From the NCBI GenBank assembly GCA_017398145.1, contig JAFQHD010000135.1:1-32978 (forward strand): a stretch of 32,978 nt of DNA. The letters are read 5' to 3'. Below are positions 16,189 to 23,765 of this stretch, piece after piece. Below the pieces are notes generated by a model. It was not told the DNA's origin and did no database searches. It worked only from the letters and a program-made list of their open reading frames with translations. The DNA is from Clostridia bacterium (GTDB taxonomy: Bacteria; Bacillota; Clostridia; Oscillospirales; CAG-272). The translations under genes and the position numbers were made by a program. Positions within the stretch are counted from its first letter, which is position 1, and the number at the start of each line of letters is the position of its first letter.

Positions 16189-17550
16189 ATGAATCAGTAT
16201 TTAGTTTCTGCCCTGACATCAATTATTGACGCTAAGGGTGAATGTGTAATTGACAACAAAGATGTATTTATGAATATCTTCACAGCCAGCACAAAAGGCT
16301 GTGAAGATATCACCTCCGTAATAGAACTTGCACTGGCCAGCGGTGCTGTTATGATAATCGCACAAGCAAAAAATGATGATAACGAAGGACAGGAAAACGC
16401 AACAAAGATTGCAATTGAAATTTTGATGTCGGAAGGTGTCGATAAAAATCTGGCAATCGACGTTGCAACCGCCTTTGGCGTTGCCTTCGGTTTTTCATAC
16501 GGCAAAGAAAAAACAGAAGCACAGCTATTAGATGATGCATATGCGCATGTAACCAAGCAGGAATACGAAGAAGCAATCAAGCTGGTTAAATACCTAATGA
16601 CAAAGGGTAACAGCGGTGCATATCTGCTGATGGGTGAACTTCATTACAACGGCATCGGAACACCCAAGTCATATAAAAAAGCAATCGAATGTTTTGAAAA
16701 AGCTGCGAATGGTGACGCATATTCAAAGTTAGCTGTTATGTATGCATACGGTTACGGCTGCGACAAGTGCTTCTCGAAAGCAATGGAATATTGGAATATG
16801 GGTGCTACACTCGGTAACAGCGTATGCGAATATCAGCTTGCTATGGTTTATATGAACGGCATATCCGGCATAAACAAGGATATTTTAAAAGCCGCTTCCT
16901 ATATCAAATCTGCGGCAAGTAAAGGCTTTGCTCCGGCAGTAAAAGCTATGTCTGCACTGCCTAAAGAATATACAGAAAAGACGGAAGCTGAAGTTAACGA
17001 GCTTGAAAAGGCAGTTGACAGCGGGGACATAAGAGCTATATATACTCTTGCTAACTGCTATTTCAAGGGCGACGGCGTGCCGCAAAGTAAGATCAAAGCT
17101 GTTGATCTCTACACAAAAGCGGCAAAGATGGATCATCTTCCCTCTCAGCTTGTACTTATAACCCGTTATACAATGGATAAGGATATTCCCAAGGCTTGGA
17201 GTGCAGCGGAATACTGGTACAACAAAGCCGCCGCAAATAAGGCTAAATTAAGCGCTATACACACCGAGCTTGTACGTGGCGAGGAGCTGTACCACTCAGT
17301 CCCCAAGAACGCTAAAAACAAGCGTGAGCGTTACGAGGAAGCCGGTAAGCTCGGATATATATCCGCATATACAGCTATAGCCAAGATGTACCGAGACGGT
17401 GAAAAAGCTCTTCCCTGGCTTACACTTTCGGCAGAAGCGGGGGATATCGAGGCACTTGAGCTCATACTTAAGCGTGACGATATTGACAAGAGCAAATATC
17501 AACCGATATATGAATACGTAAAAGATATTATGGAAAAATGCAGCATTTGA
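16189..17550 (+). CDS. SEL1-repeat (TPR-like) protein
   Basis: A cytoplasmic protein of 453 residues built largely of SEL1 repeats, helical hairpins that bind partner proteins. Clear repeats read G-N-S-G-A-Y-L-L-M-G-E-L-H-Y-N-G-I-G and D-I-R-A-I-Y-T-L-A-N-C-Y-F-K-G-D-G-V, each followed by A-x-x-x-x-x-K-A-A. The first 120 residues are helical with Ala-rich segments and no assigned family. I prefer the ATG at 16189 to that at 16183 because AAGGA (16178-16182) lies 6 nt before it. Coupling to the hydrolase suggests related work, though no enzymatic role can be read from the sequence. Confidence 0.82.
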   Translation: MNQYLVSALTSIIDAKGECVIDNKDVFMNIFTASTKGCEDITSVIELALASGAVMIIAQAKNDDNEGQENATKIAIEILMSEGVDKNLAIDVATAFGVAFGFSYGKEKTEAQLLDDAYAHVTKQEYEEAIKLVKYLMTKGNSGAYLLMGELHYNGIGTPKSYKKAIECFEKAANGDAYSKLAVMYAYGYGCDKCFSKAMEYWNMGATLGNSVCEYQLAMVYMNGISGINKDILKAASYIKSAASKGFAPAVKAMSALPKEYTEKTEAEVNELEKAVDSGDIRAIYTLANCYFKGDGVPQSKIKAVDLYTKAAKMDHLPSQLVLITRYTMDKDIPKAWSAAEYWYNKAAANKAKLSAIHTELVRGEELYHSVPKNAKNKRERYEEAGKLGYISAYTAIAKMYRDGEKALPWLTLSAEAGDIEALELILKRDDIDKSKYQPIYEYVKDIMEKCSI

Positions 17551-17570
17551 TTGCTGCATTTTTCTCTTTT
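17534..17570 (+). terminator. Terminator overlapping the end of the SEL1-repeat gene
   Basis: AAAAATGCAGCA / TGCTGCATTTTT, 12 bp with loop TTTGAT, followed by CTCTTTT. The 5' arm lies inside the final codons and the stop codon sits in the loop region. Confidence 0.85.
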
Positions 17571-17637
17571 AAGTTGCCTTAAGGAAATCTTAAGTATTTT
17601 GATACTATTTTCTTAATCATAATTATTTATAATTATA

Positions 17638-17666
17638 TTGACAAATAGAAAACATCTTGTTATAAT
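17638..17666 (+). promoter_or_regulatory. Consensus sigma-A promoter of the YtrA-like operon
   Basis: TTGACA (17638-17643), exactly 17 bp, TATAAT (17661-17666): a full consensus match. Without repression it should be very strong. Confidence 0.92.
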
Positions 17667-17693
17667 AAGTGTACTATCATACATAGTACACTT
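17667..17693 (+). promoter_or_regulatory. Palindromic operator of the YtrA-type repressor
   Basis: Perfect 11-bp inverted repeat AAGTGTACTAT / ATAGTACACTT with a 5-nt centre, starting at the base after the -10 box and covering the expected transcription start. It contains AGTGTA-13 nt-TACACT, which from memory is the site described for Bacillus subtilis YtrA. A repressor here would block polymerase, giving negative autoregulation. Confidence 0.85.
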
Positions 17694-17705
17694 AAGGAGG
17701 TAATA

Positions 17706-18071
17706 ATGTTTTCGATCGATGTCTTTTCCAGAGTACCGGTTTACGAGCAGATCATCAAGCAGGCAGAGGACTACGTATCGAACGGACTTCTCAAGTCCGG
17801 TGATAAGATACCGTCCGTACGCAATCTGTCGGTTTCTCTGTCAGTAAACCCCAATACGATCCAAAAGGCATATTCTGAGCTTGATCTTAGAGGTATCATC
17901 TTCTCTGTTCCGGGCAAGGGCTGTTTTGTAACAGAAAACGCTAAAGAGATCGTAAATCAAAAGAAACGTGAAAAGCTTGACGTACTTTCCTCTTTGGTAA
18001 AGGAGCTTGCCACAGCAGGCACTAAAAAAGAGGATATACTCGGCATAATCAACTCTATCTATAATGATTAA
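17706..18071 (+). CDS. GntR-family (YtrA-type) transcriptional repressor
   Basis: A compact regulator of 121 residues. The winged helix is clear: V-P-V-Y-E-Q-I, then L-K-S-G-D-K-I-P-S-V-R-N-L-S, V-N-P-N-T-I-Q-K-A-Y-S-E-L and the wing G-K-G-C-F-V. Only about 45 mostly helical residues follow, so there is no ligand domain, as in the YtrA subfamily. Such repressors usually control an adjoining ABC transporter and respond to cell-wall stress or peptide antibiotics, which is the arrangement here. The ribosome site AGGAGG abuts the operator. The ABC ATPase gene follows after 12 nt. Confidence 0.93.
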   Translation: MFSIDVFSRVPVYEQIIKQAEDYVSNGLLKSGDKIPSVRNLSVSLSVNPNTIQKAYSELDLRGIIFSVPGKGCFVTENAKEIVNQKKREKLDVLSSLVKELATAGTKKEDILGIINSIYND

Positions 18072-18083
18072 GGAGGTAAAATA

Positions 18084-18989
18084 ATGATAGTATCAAAAAA
18101 CGCCGTAAAGAAATTTGATACGTTTACAGCTATAGACAATCTGAGCTGCACGATCCCAGATGGCTGTATATACGGTATGGTCGGCTCAAACGGTGCAGGC
18201 AAATCAACATTTCTGCGTATGATCTCGGGTGTATACCGTCCCGATTCGGGCGAGGTGACTATCGACGGCGAGAGTGTATGGGAAAACCCCGCAGCAAAAA
18301 GCCAGGTAGCGTTTATCCCTGATGACGTATATTATCTCGCCAATTCCAACATGAACCGTATGGCTGCTCTCTATAACACTGTCTATCCTAATTTTGATTA
18401 TGATACATTCAGATATCTGACCAATACTTTTAATCTTGACCCCAAGAAAAATCTAAATTCCTTTTCCAAGGGTATGCGCCGTCAGGCATCGACCATACTT
18501 GCCCTTGCTGCAAGAACAAAGTATATCTTCTTTGACGAGACCTTTGACGGTCTTGACCCTGTTATGAGAAACCTCGTAAAGAAGCTGATATGCAATGACG
18601 TGGTTGAACGTAAGGCGACCGCCATCATTACATCCCATTCACTTCGTGAGCTTGAAGACACCTGCGACCAGCTTGCACTTCTGCACAAGGGCGGTCTTGT
18701 CCTTGAGAGTGACATAGGAAATCTTAAGACGAAGCAGTTTAAGATACAGATTGCCTTTGCGGATGAGTATGACAAATCAAAATTTGAAGGTATCGATATT
18801 GTTTCCTTCCACAAATCAGGAAGCGTAACCAATATGATAGTCAAGGGCGAGCGTGATGAGACCGTTTCAAAGCTCTCAATGATGCAGCCCCTTATTCTCG
18901 AGGTTCTTCCTCTTTCACTCGAGGAAATATTCACTTATGAAATGGAAGCCTTAGGCTACTCCTTTGAAGGTCTGTTTGAGGAGGTGTGA
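18084..18989 (+). CDS. ABC transporter ATP-binding protein (YtrB-like)
   Basis: The 301-residue ATPase subunit of an ABC-type membrane complex. Walker A is G-S-N-G-A-G-K-S-T (near 34-42), the signature F-S-K-G-M-R-R-Q replaces LSGGQ, and Walker B reads Y-I-F-F-D-E-T-F-D-G-L-D-P, with Thr where most family members have Pro. The switch His is in T-S-H-S. The C-terminal 90 residues resemble the accessory domain of antibiotic-response exporters. It lies between the repressor and the permease, with an AGGAGG site, and its stop is 4 nt before the permease ATG, so a two-component complex with that permease is the simplest reading. Confidence 0.93.
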   Translation: MIVSKNAVKKFDTFTAIDNLSCTIPDGCIYGMVGSNGAGKSTFLRMISGVYRPDSGEVTIDGESVWENPAAKSQVAFIPDDVYYLANSNMNRMAALYNTVYPNFDYDTFRYLTNTFNLDPKKNLNSFSKGMRRQASTILALAARTKYIFFDETFDGLDPVMRNLVKKLICNDVVERKATAIITSHSLRELEDTCDQLALLHKGGLVLESDIGNLKTKQFKIQIAFADEYDKSKFEGIDIVSFHKSGSVTNMIVKGERDETVSKLSMMQPLILEVLPLSLEEIFTYEMEALGYSFEGLFEEV

Positions 18990-18993
18990 TAAA

Positions 18994-21021
18994 ATGAAGA
19001 AAAGAATCTTTTCATTAAAGCTTTATCTTGAAGGTCTGAGACAGACTAAGCTGATAGGTATAATGGCATTTATAATACTTACTATTCAGGTCATCGCTAT
19101 ACCTGTCGGTAATGCGATCGATAAGATCACCTATGATTATTCCGGCGGAGCAAGAGGTGTTGATTTTATTGAATTAAATCCCCTGCTCTACGGTATGATC
19201 TATGTCGTTGCACCGCTTTTAGCACTCAGTCTGTTCAGTTTTCTCAATAAGCGCAAGGCATCCGATTTCTATCACTCGATAGCAGATACGCGTATTTGTC
19301 TTTTCTTAAGCTATTATGCAGCGATATGTACCTGGATAATTGGTATATGTACACTTACCACTCTTATCGGTGTTATCACCAATAGTATCTTCCCTCAGTA
19401 TTTTACCCTTAACTCGGTCAATATTTGGCTTACAACGCTGAATATTCTTGCCGCATCCCTTTACTGCTCGGCTGCGGTGACCTTGGCTATGACCTTGACG
19501 GGTACACTCGTTACAAACATTGCCGTCTCGGGTCTTATACTGATACTGCCGGATTATCTGACCTTTATGTTCAAAGAGACGGTTATGTCAAATATACCCA
19601 TCGCTCCCCGTAACGGCAGCTTTGGTGATGCACTGCCCGTGGGATTCAATTTCCTGTCGATTGATTTTGATATCAGCTTTACCAACATAAGTAACGCGAT
19701 CTATACTATAGTACTTGCTCTGGTTATTGCCGCAATTGCACTTATAATCTTCAGATTCCGTAAGAGTGAGAGCGCAGGATATCCCGCGCTCAACAAGTAT
19801 CTTCAGGCAGCGATCCGTATTACCTTCTGTATGGTCGTATGTATCTTCGCTTGCGGCGGCATATTCGTTCTGTCTACAGGTTTGGAGACGTTCGGCGGTC
19901 CGGATATGTTTGCTCTCGTAATGATATATATCGCCGCTCTCGTGGTATACTTCCTGTACGAGATCATTACCACAAAGAAATTCAAGACCGCTTTCAAAAC
20001 GGTTCCGGCGCTGCTTATAGTTGTTATTTTGAACATAGCTTGTATATTCGGTATGTCTTCGATGTACAACTCGTATCTTGCATTTGAGCCTGCTGCTGAT
20101 GAGATAGAATATATAACGGTGGATCAAAGTGACGAATACGTATATGATATTTCATCTTATCTTGAAATGAAGTGTTCGAAGATAAAACTTAAAGATGGTA
20201 ACATCAAAGAGATAATCTCAGGTGTATTGAGCGAAAATATCAATAAGATCCACAACGACAGATTCTATGAAAATTTCAGCTCAAGAATTACTGTCACTAT
20301 ATGCGTTGACGGCATTGAGCATCAGAGATATCTTATCTTAAGCGAGGAGAACTTAAATACGATCCTCAACGGTCTTAAAGATAGCAAGGAATATAAGGAG
20401 ACCTTCTGCACACTTCCCGATGCAAGCTATGTATATATCGACACGTACGATATGAGTAAGTCTATACCCGACTCAGAGGCTGAACGTATGTACAGCCTTA
20501 TGAGAAAAGAGGTAGCGGAGCTTGACTTTGAAGATTGGTATATGTTAGCATACGGAAATACAATAAACAATGCTATGAGCGATTTCAATGTGACCATAAT
20601 CGACGGCGCAAAGACCTATGATTTCTATATCCCCATCTACACCGTTTTCGATGAAACCGCAAATGAATTTGTTAAACTGACAGATGATAAAGCAACAACA
20701 GACAAAGTAGTCGAATTACTCAAGAACCCGGATGAGCTCGAAGAAATAAATATCAGCTTCTTCAATACAACGGATCTGTATGATTACTATTATTACCTTG
20801 AAGATGATGACAAAGACTTTGATAGATTAAATAAGATCATAGAATATCTTGTTCCCTGTGACAGCGTAGGGCCCGATGATATATACTGCAGGGTCAACGT
20901 ATACGACGAATACAGCGTAAAATACGAAGAAAATGCAAAATATAACGATTTTGAGGTAAATAACTATTCGGTATTCTTCAAGTTCACGGGAGATCCAAAG
21001 GAATTTGTCGATGAATATTAA
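18994..21021 (+). CDS. ABC transporter permease with large extracytoplasmic C-terminal domain
   Basis: A membrane protein of 675 residues. I start it at 18994 rather than 18964, because GAGGAGGTG (18979-18987) lies 6 nt before this ATG and the sequence then begins MKKRIFSLKLYLEGLRQT. About nine hydrophobic helices occupy residues 20-360. The cytoplasmic motif R-K-A-S-D-F-Y-H-S-I-x-D-T-R, which I recall as typical of clostridial permeases of this type, follows the second helix. The remaining 310 residues are hydrophilic and acidic with many Tyr, and probably lie outside the cell. The partner is the preceding ATPase. By analogy with ytr systems it may act in the response to envelope-active compounds; transported substrate unknown. 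No second permease gene is present. Confidence 0.85.
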   Translation: MKKRIFSLKLYLEGLRQTKLIGIMAFIILTIQVIAIPVGNAIDKITYDYSGGARGVDFIELNPLLYGMIYVVAPLLALSLFSFLNKRKASDFYHSIADTRICLFLSYYAAICTWIIGICTLTTLIGVITNSIFPQYFTLNSVNIWLTTLNILAASLYCSAAVTLAMTLTGTLVTNIAVSGLILILPDYLTFMFKETVMSNIPIAPRNGSFGDALPVGFNFLSIDFDISFTNISNAIYTIVLALVIAAIALIIFRFRKSESAGYPALNKYLQAAIRITFCMVVCIFACGGIFVLSTGLETFGGPDMFALVMIYIAALVVYFLYEIITTKKFKTAFKTVPALLIVVILNIACIFGMSSMYNSYLAFEPAADEIEYITVDQSDEYVYDISSYLEMKCSKIKLKDGNIKEIISGVLSENINKIHNDRFYENFSSRITVTICVDGIEHQRYLILSEENLNTILNGLKDSKEYKETFCTLPDASYVYIDTYDMSKSIPDSEAERMYSLMRKEVAELDFEDWYMLAYGNTINNAMSDFNVTIIDGAKTYDFYIPIYTVFDETANEFVKLTDDKATTDKVVELLKNPDELEEINISFFNTTDLYDYYYYLEDDDKDFDRLNKIIEYLVPCDSVGPDDIYCRVNVYDEYSVKYEENAKYNDFEVNNYSVFFKFTGDPKEFVDEY

Positions 21022-21053
21022 AAAATGAAGCGGAAATTCCGCTTCATTTTTTT
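21021..21053. terminator. Shared bidirectional terminator between permease and NUDIX genes
   Basis: AAAAATGAAGCGGA / TCCGCTTCATTTTT with a 3-nt loop and U-rich ends on both strands. It starts at the last base of the permease stop and includes the stop codon of the convergent NUDIX gene. Confidence 0.9.
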
Positions 21054-21580
21054 AATATGTTATAAGCCTTAAGAATACAAAGCTGTGTCTTTGCATCGGC
21101 AAACTCGTTAGCCATTACCCTTTCGTATGCTTCTTCAAGCGGCATCGTAAATACCTCAAGAAACTCATCCTCGTCAAGATTTGTTTCGGTCTTGGTAAGC
21201 TCGGTTGCAAGATACATTGTGATACGTTCTTCAAGGATGGCAGGTGAGCCTAAAAACTCTCCGATATATTCCATCTTTCCTGCTTTGTAGCCTGTTTCCT
21301 CCTCGAGCTCACGCTTTGCCGCTTCAACGCGGTCCTCGCCTATCTCAAGCTTGCCGGCAGGGATCTCCGTGACCACTCTGCCGATGGGATATCTGAACTG
21401 TCTCTCAAGTATAATTTCACCCTTATCGGTTATGGGAATAACGCATACGGCACCGTTATGATGTATATATTCTCTTATACTCGTATTGCCATTTGGCAGC
21501 TCTACCGTATCCTTTCGCACATGAAGCACGACACCGTCAAATATGTTCTCCCCACTTATCTTCTTTTCGAACAACTCCAT
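21044..21580 (-). CDS. NUDIX hydrolase, ADP-ribose pyrophosphatase type
   Basis: A cytoplasmic enzyme of 178 residues that probably splits ADP-ribose into AMP and ribose 5-phosphate. The NUDIX box is complete: G-K-L-E-I-G-E then seven residues to R-E-L-E-E-E-T-G-Y. The preceding P-A-G, R-Q-F-R-Y-P-I-G-R and following P-A-I-L-E-E-R fit the ADPRase (NudF) subgroup. The start has AGAGGTG 8 nt upstream and lies 44 nt inside the end of the GTPase gene, so the two are translationally coupled. The gene ends in the terminator shared with the permease operon. Confidence 0.9.
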   Translation of the reverse strand: MELFEKKISGENIFDGVVLHVRKDTVELPNGNTSIREYIHHNGAVCVIPITDKGEIILERQFRYPIGRVVTEIPAGKLEIGEDRVEAAKRELEEETGYKAGKMEYIGEFLGSPAILEERITMYLATELTKTETNLDEDEFLEVFTMPLEEAYERVMANEFADAKTQLCILKAYNILKK

Positions 21581-22412
21581 TATTAAGCACCTCTAAAATC
21601 TTTTTACGGCTGATACCGAGACCTATAACGTTAAGACCCTCATCACCGTTACATTTATAAAATTCAATATGTCCTTCTATCGCATTGACCAGATATCCGT
21701 TCCAGAAGCCCTTTATGCGTAATATCTTCCCTGCCTCAGATGTTGAAAATAGAGCTTTGATCCTGTCTTCAATATCTTCACAAGGTAACGGTCTGACGAG
21801 TGTAGAAAGATACTCGGCGGAATGTGTAAGCTCTGCTGTAAGGTCTGTTTTTACATAACCGCATTTATAAAGCTTATGAAGATCATTATATCTTATAACA
21901 TTTGCCGTTATCCCAGTTAGTTCGTTGAGAATAGACAGATATCTGTCATCATCTTCCATCGAAAAGATCACAGCACCGGATGTAACGACCTGACGGCGAA
22001 GCAAATCAAGAGATAAAGCATCAAGACTCTTAAGCTTTGTGGGATCCACAACGCATATAACGTTCCCGATATTACATTTGCCCTTAAGAGCTTCACTTGA
22101 CATGACGGTATAAAACTGAGATATATCGTATACTCCCGAGGGCTCTACGATTATTCGGTCTACCTTACCCGAAAAGGACAGAAGCATATCGTGAAACCCA
22201 ACCTTTAAGGTACAGCAGATACAACCGCCAAACAGTTCATCCGTCGTAATTCCATCAGCCTGTAATATCATAGAATCGATGCCTTTACTGCCGTATTCGT
22301 TCTCTATGACAACATATGTCTCGCCGATAGAATTCAAGTAATCAGCATATTTTCTTATAAAAGTAGTCTTACCGGCTCCAAGGAAGCCGGTAATGAGATC
22401 AATATTTGCCAT
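21537..22412 (-). CDS. COG0523 GTPase (CobW/P47K-type metal chaperone family)
   Basis: A G3E-family GTPase of about 291 residues. Walker A G-F-L-G-A-G-K-T-T lies close to the N-terminus, the family's metal-binding C-x-C-C motif is present as G-G-C-I-C-C-T-L, and V-E-P-S-G and V-V-D-P-T follow as expected. A CobW_C-like tail (I-L-R-I-K-G-F) ends it. I start at ATG 22412; a TTG 18 nt upstream is also in frame, but the ATG precedes M-A-N-I-D-L-I-T-G-F-L, the usual family N-terminus. It overlaps the methyltransferase gene by 14 nt, so coupling is likely. Proteins of this family deliver zinc, cobalt or other metals; loading the neighbouring zinc methyltransferase is an attractive inference. Confidence 0.88.
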   Translation of the reverse strand: MANIDLITGFLGAGKTTFIRKYADYLNSIGETYVVIENEYGSKGIDSMILQADGITTDELFGGCICCTLKVGFHDMLLSFSGKVDRIIVEPSGVYDISQFYTVMSSEALKGKCNIGNVICVVDPTKLKSLDALSLDLLRRQVVTSGAVIFSMEDDDRYLSILNELTGITANVIRYNDLHKLYKCGYVKTDLTAELTHSAEYLSTLVRPLPCEDIEDRIKALFSTSEAGKILRIKGFWNGYLVNAIEGHIEFYKCNGDEGLNVIGLGISRKKILEVLNNGVVRKEDKWGEHI

Positions 22413-23436
22413 AAGTCTTTGCAAGATCAACCATTATCTTTGCACGATCAAAGCTTGCATTTGCAGGATATTCGCATCCTGTAGCAAGGATAAAGCCGCC
22501 GTTAGCCTTCATATCATCAATATTGGACTTGCACTCTGCGATCCATTCTTCATCTGTACCGATAGCAGCAGCCGCAGGGATAACGGCACCGATAAGAGTC
22601 AGCTTATCACCGTATTTTTCCTTACATTCCTTAAAGCTCTTACAGCCCTTGGGAGGATAAAGGAAGGAAATAGCGCAGGGATCCATATATTCGATCTGCT
22701 CGTCAAAATAGATATCCTTGCCGCAGTTGTGTATCATTACATTTACACCGCGGGCATGGAGCATATCACAGATCTTCTTGATATATTCACCCTCAAACTC
22801 GCACCACATATCCGCAGACATAATAGAACCTGAAGCGAAAAGCGTGTCAAACATAATAGCATCAACACCTGTATCTGCTATAGCCTCACAGTATTCGTAT
22901 AAGGTCTCGTTTACTGCCTCAACCGCAGCCTTAAGAGCATCGGGGTCGTCATAGAGATCCATATACATCTCCTGCTGACTGCGCATCATGGAAAGTGTAC
23001 CGAGAGGACCGAAAACAAAAGCGATAACGGGAAGCTCACCCTTCTTTTCAGCAACAAGCTTCTTGCATACGTCGATATGCATCATCATACGCTTGGAATC
23101 TCTGTAATCTACCTTCGTTATCTTTGCATAATCCTCGATATCTTCAATTATAAGGTTCTTGTAATCGGGATGAGCTGCTTCGTTTTCAGGGAAAACAAGC
23201 TTCTGACCCCATGCATCGCATTCTACAGAAAGGTCAATAAGAGTACAGATACAGTCAAGATCGTACTCATCAGCTGCCTTTATAAGCGCTTTTGCACATA
23301 CATCGGCATTATTGGACCACTCCTCATAGGTTGCTCCAACCAGATTACGGGTAACTCCGCTGAGAATGGGATATACAGGGATATAATCGGGTTCCTTGTG
23401 CGACATCGCGGTCAGCACACGCTCCATATGTGTCAT
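22399..23436 (-). CDS. UroD-like zinc methyltransferase (MtaA/CmuA family)
   Basis: 345 residues with the uroporphyrinogen-decarboxylase fold, but of the corrinoid-linked methyltransferase branch. The zinc ligands of that branch are present: H236-N-C238 and C321 in A-T-G-C-E, giving the H-x-C...C site that activates a thiol or holds zinc. True UroD lacks these. I start at ATG 23436, because GGAGG (23447-23443) lies 6 nt before it; the longer N-terminal extension would run through the ribosome site. It is the first gene of a three-gene operon with the COG0523 GTPase and NUDIX hydrolase, behind a structured leader. No corrinoid-binding protein is encoded in the window, so the methyl donor and acceptor cannot be named. 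Confidence 0.85.
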   Translation of the reverse strand: MTHMERVLTAMSHKEPDYIPVYPILSGVTRNLVGATYEEWSNNADVCAKALIKAADEYDLDCICTLIDLSVECDAWGQKLVFPENEAAHPDYKNLIIEDIEDYAKITKVDYRDSKRMMMHIDVCKKLVAEKKGELPVIAFVFGPLGTLSMMRSQQEMYMDLYDDPDALKAAVEAVNETLYEYCEAIADTGVDAIMFDTLFASGSIMSADMWCEFEGEYIKKICDMLHARGVNVMIHNCGKDIYFDEQIEYMDPCAISFLYPPKGCKSFKECKEKYGDKLTLIGAVIPAAAAIGTDEEWIAECKSNIDDMKANGGFILATGCEYPANASFDRAKIMVDLAKTYGKY

Positions 23437-23456
23437 AAATAGCCTCCGAAATAAGG

Positions 23457-23539
23457 AAAAAAATAGCACAACAGGTAAAATAATTACTCTTCGATACCAT
23501 AAGATTGATATTTACCGTAAGAATTATATCTGTCGTGCT
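23457..23539 (-). promoter_or_regulatory. Structured leader RNA, possible riboswitch or attenuator
   Basis: In the - strand transcript, AGCACGACAG (23539-23530) pairs with CUGUUGUGCU (23474-23465) over 10 bp with one G-U, and a run of seven U follows at once (23463-23457). The enclosed region has a second stem AUAAUU/AAUUAU (23527-23522 with 23485-23480), then CUU/AAG (23521-23519 with 23491-23489). The element begins about 15 nt after the predicted start and ends 10 nt before the ribosome site. I match it to no known riboswitch class. Confidence 0.5.
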
Positions 23540-23560
23540 GCTGTTATGTAACCGATAACT

Positions 23561-23589
23561 ATTATACTCTAATTTCATATTTTTGTAAA
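23561..23589 (-). promoter_or_regulatory. Sigma-A promoter of the methyltransferase-GTPase-NUDIX operon
   Basis: On the - strand TTTACA (23589-23584), 17 bp, TATAAT (23566-23561). Start near 23554, giving a leader of about 118 nt. Confidence 0.8.
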
Positions 23590-23703
23590 GCGATTTTATA
23601 TTAAAATATTCAACAAAAAAAACGAATAAAATTCTACAAATTTGTTAATTGACACGTACAGATACCTAAAAATTATATTTCTGTACGATAATTTGACAAA
23701 ATA

Positions 23704-23732
23704 TTGTATTGTTTTAATTTATGTGTTATAAT
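23704..23732 (+). promoter_or_regulatory. Extended -10 promoter of the LTA-synthase-like gene
   Basis: TTGTAT (23704-23709), 17 bp, TATAAT (23727-23732), with TG one base before the -10 (extended -10). Start near 23739. The ATG at 23721 lies upstream of this start and so cannot be the initiation codon. The rest of 23590-23703 is AT-rich and holds nothing else I can name. Confidence 0.8.
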
Positions 23733-23765
23733 ACAGATAAGTTTTTAACGGAGTTTATTCCTATT

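Noticed and set aside
23345..23578. A 77-codon - strand frame overlapping the UroD-like gene start
   Set aside because: It covers the -10 box, the structured leader and the ribosome site of the real gene in another phase.
23721..23765. Longer N-terminus for the LTA-synthase-like protein
   Set aside because: The ATG lies upstream of the predicted transcription start, 6 nt before the -10 box, and the extra residues are not hydrophobic like the rest of the N-terminus.
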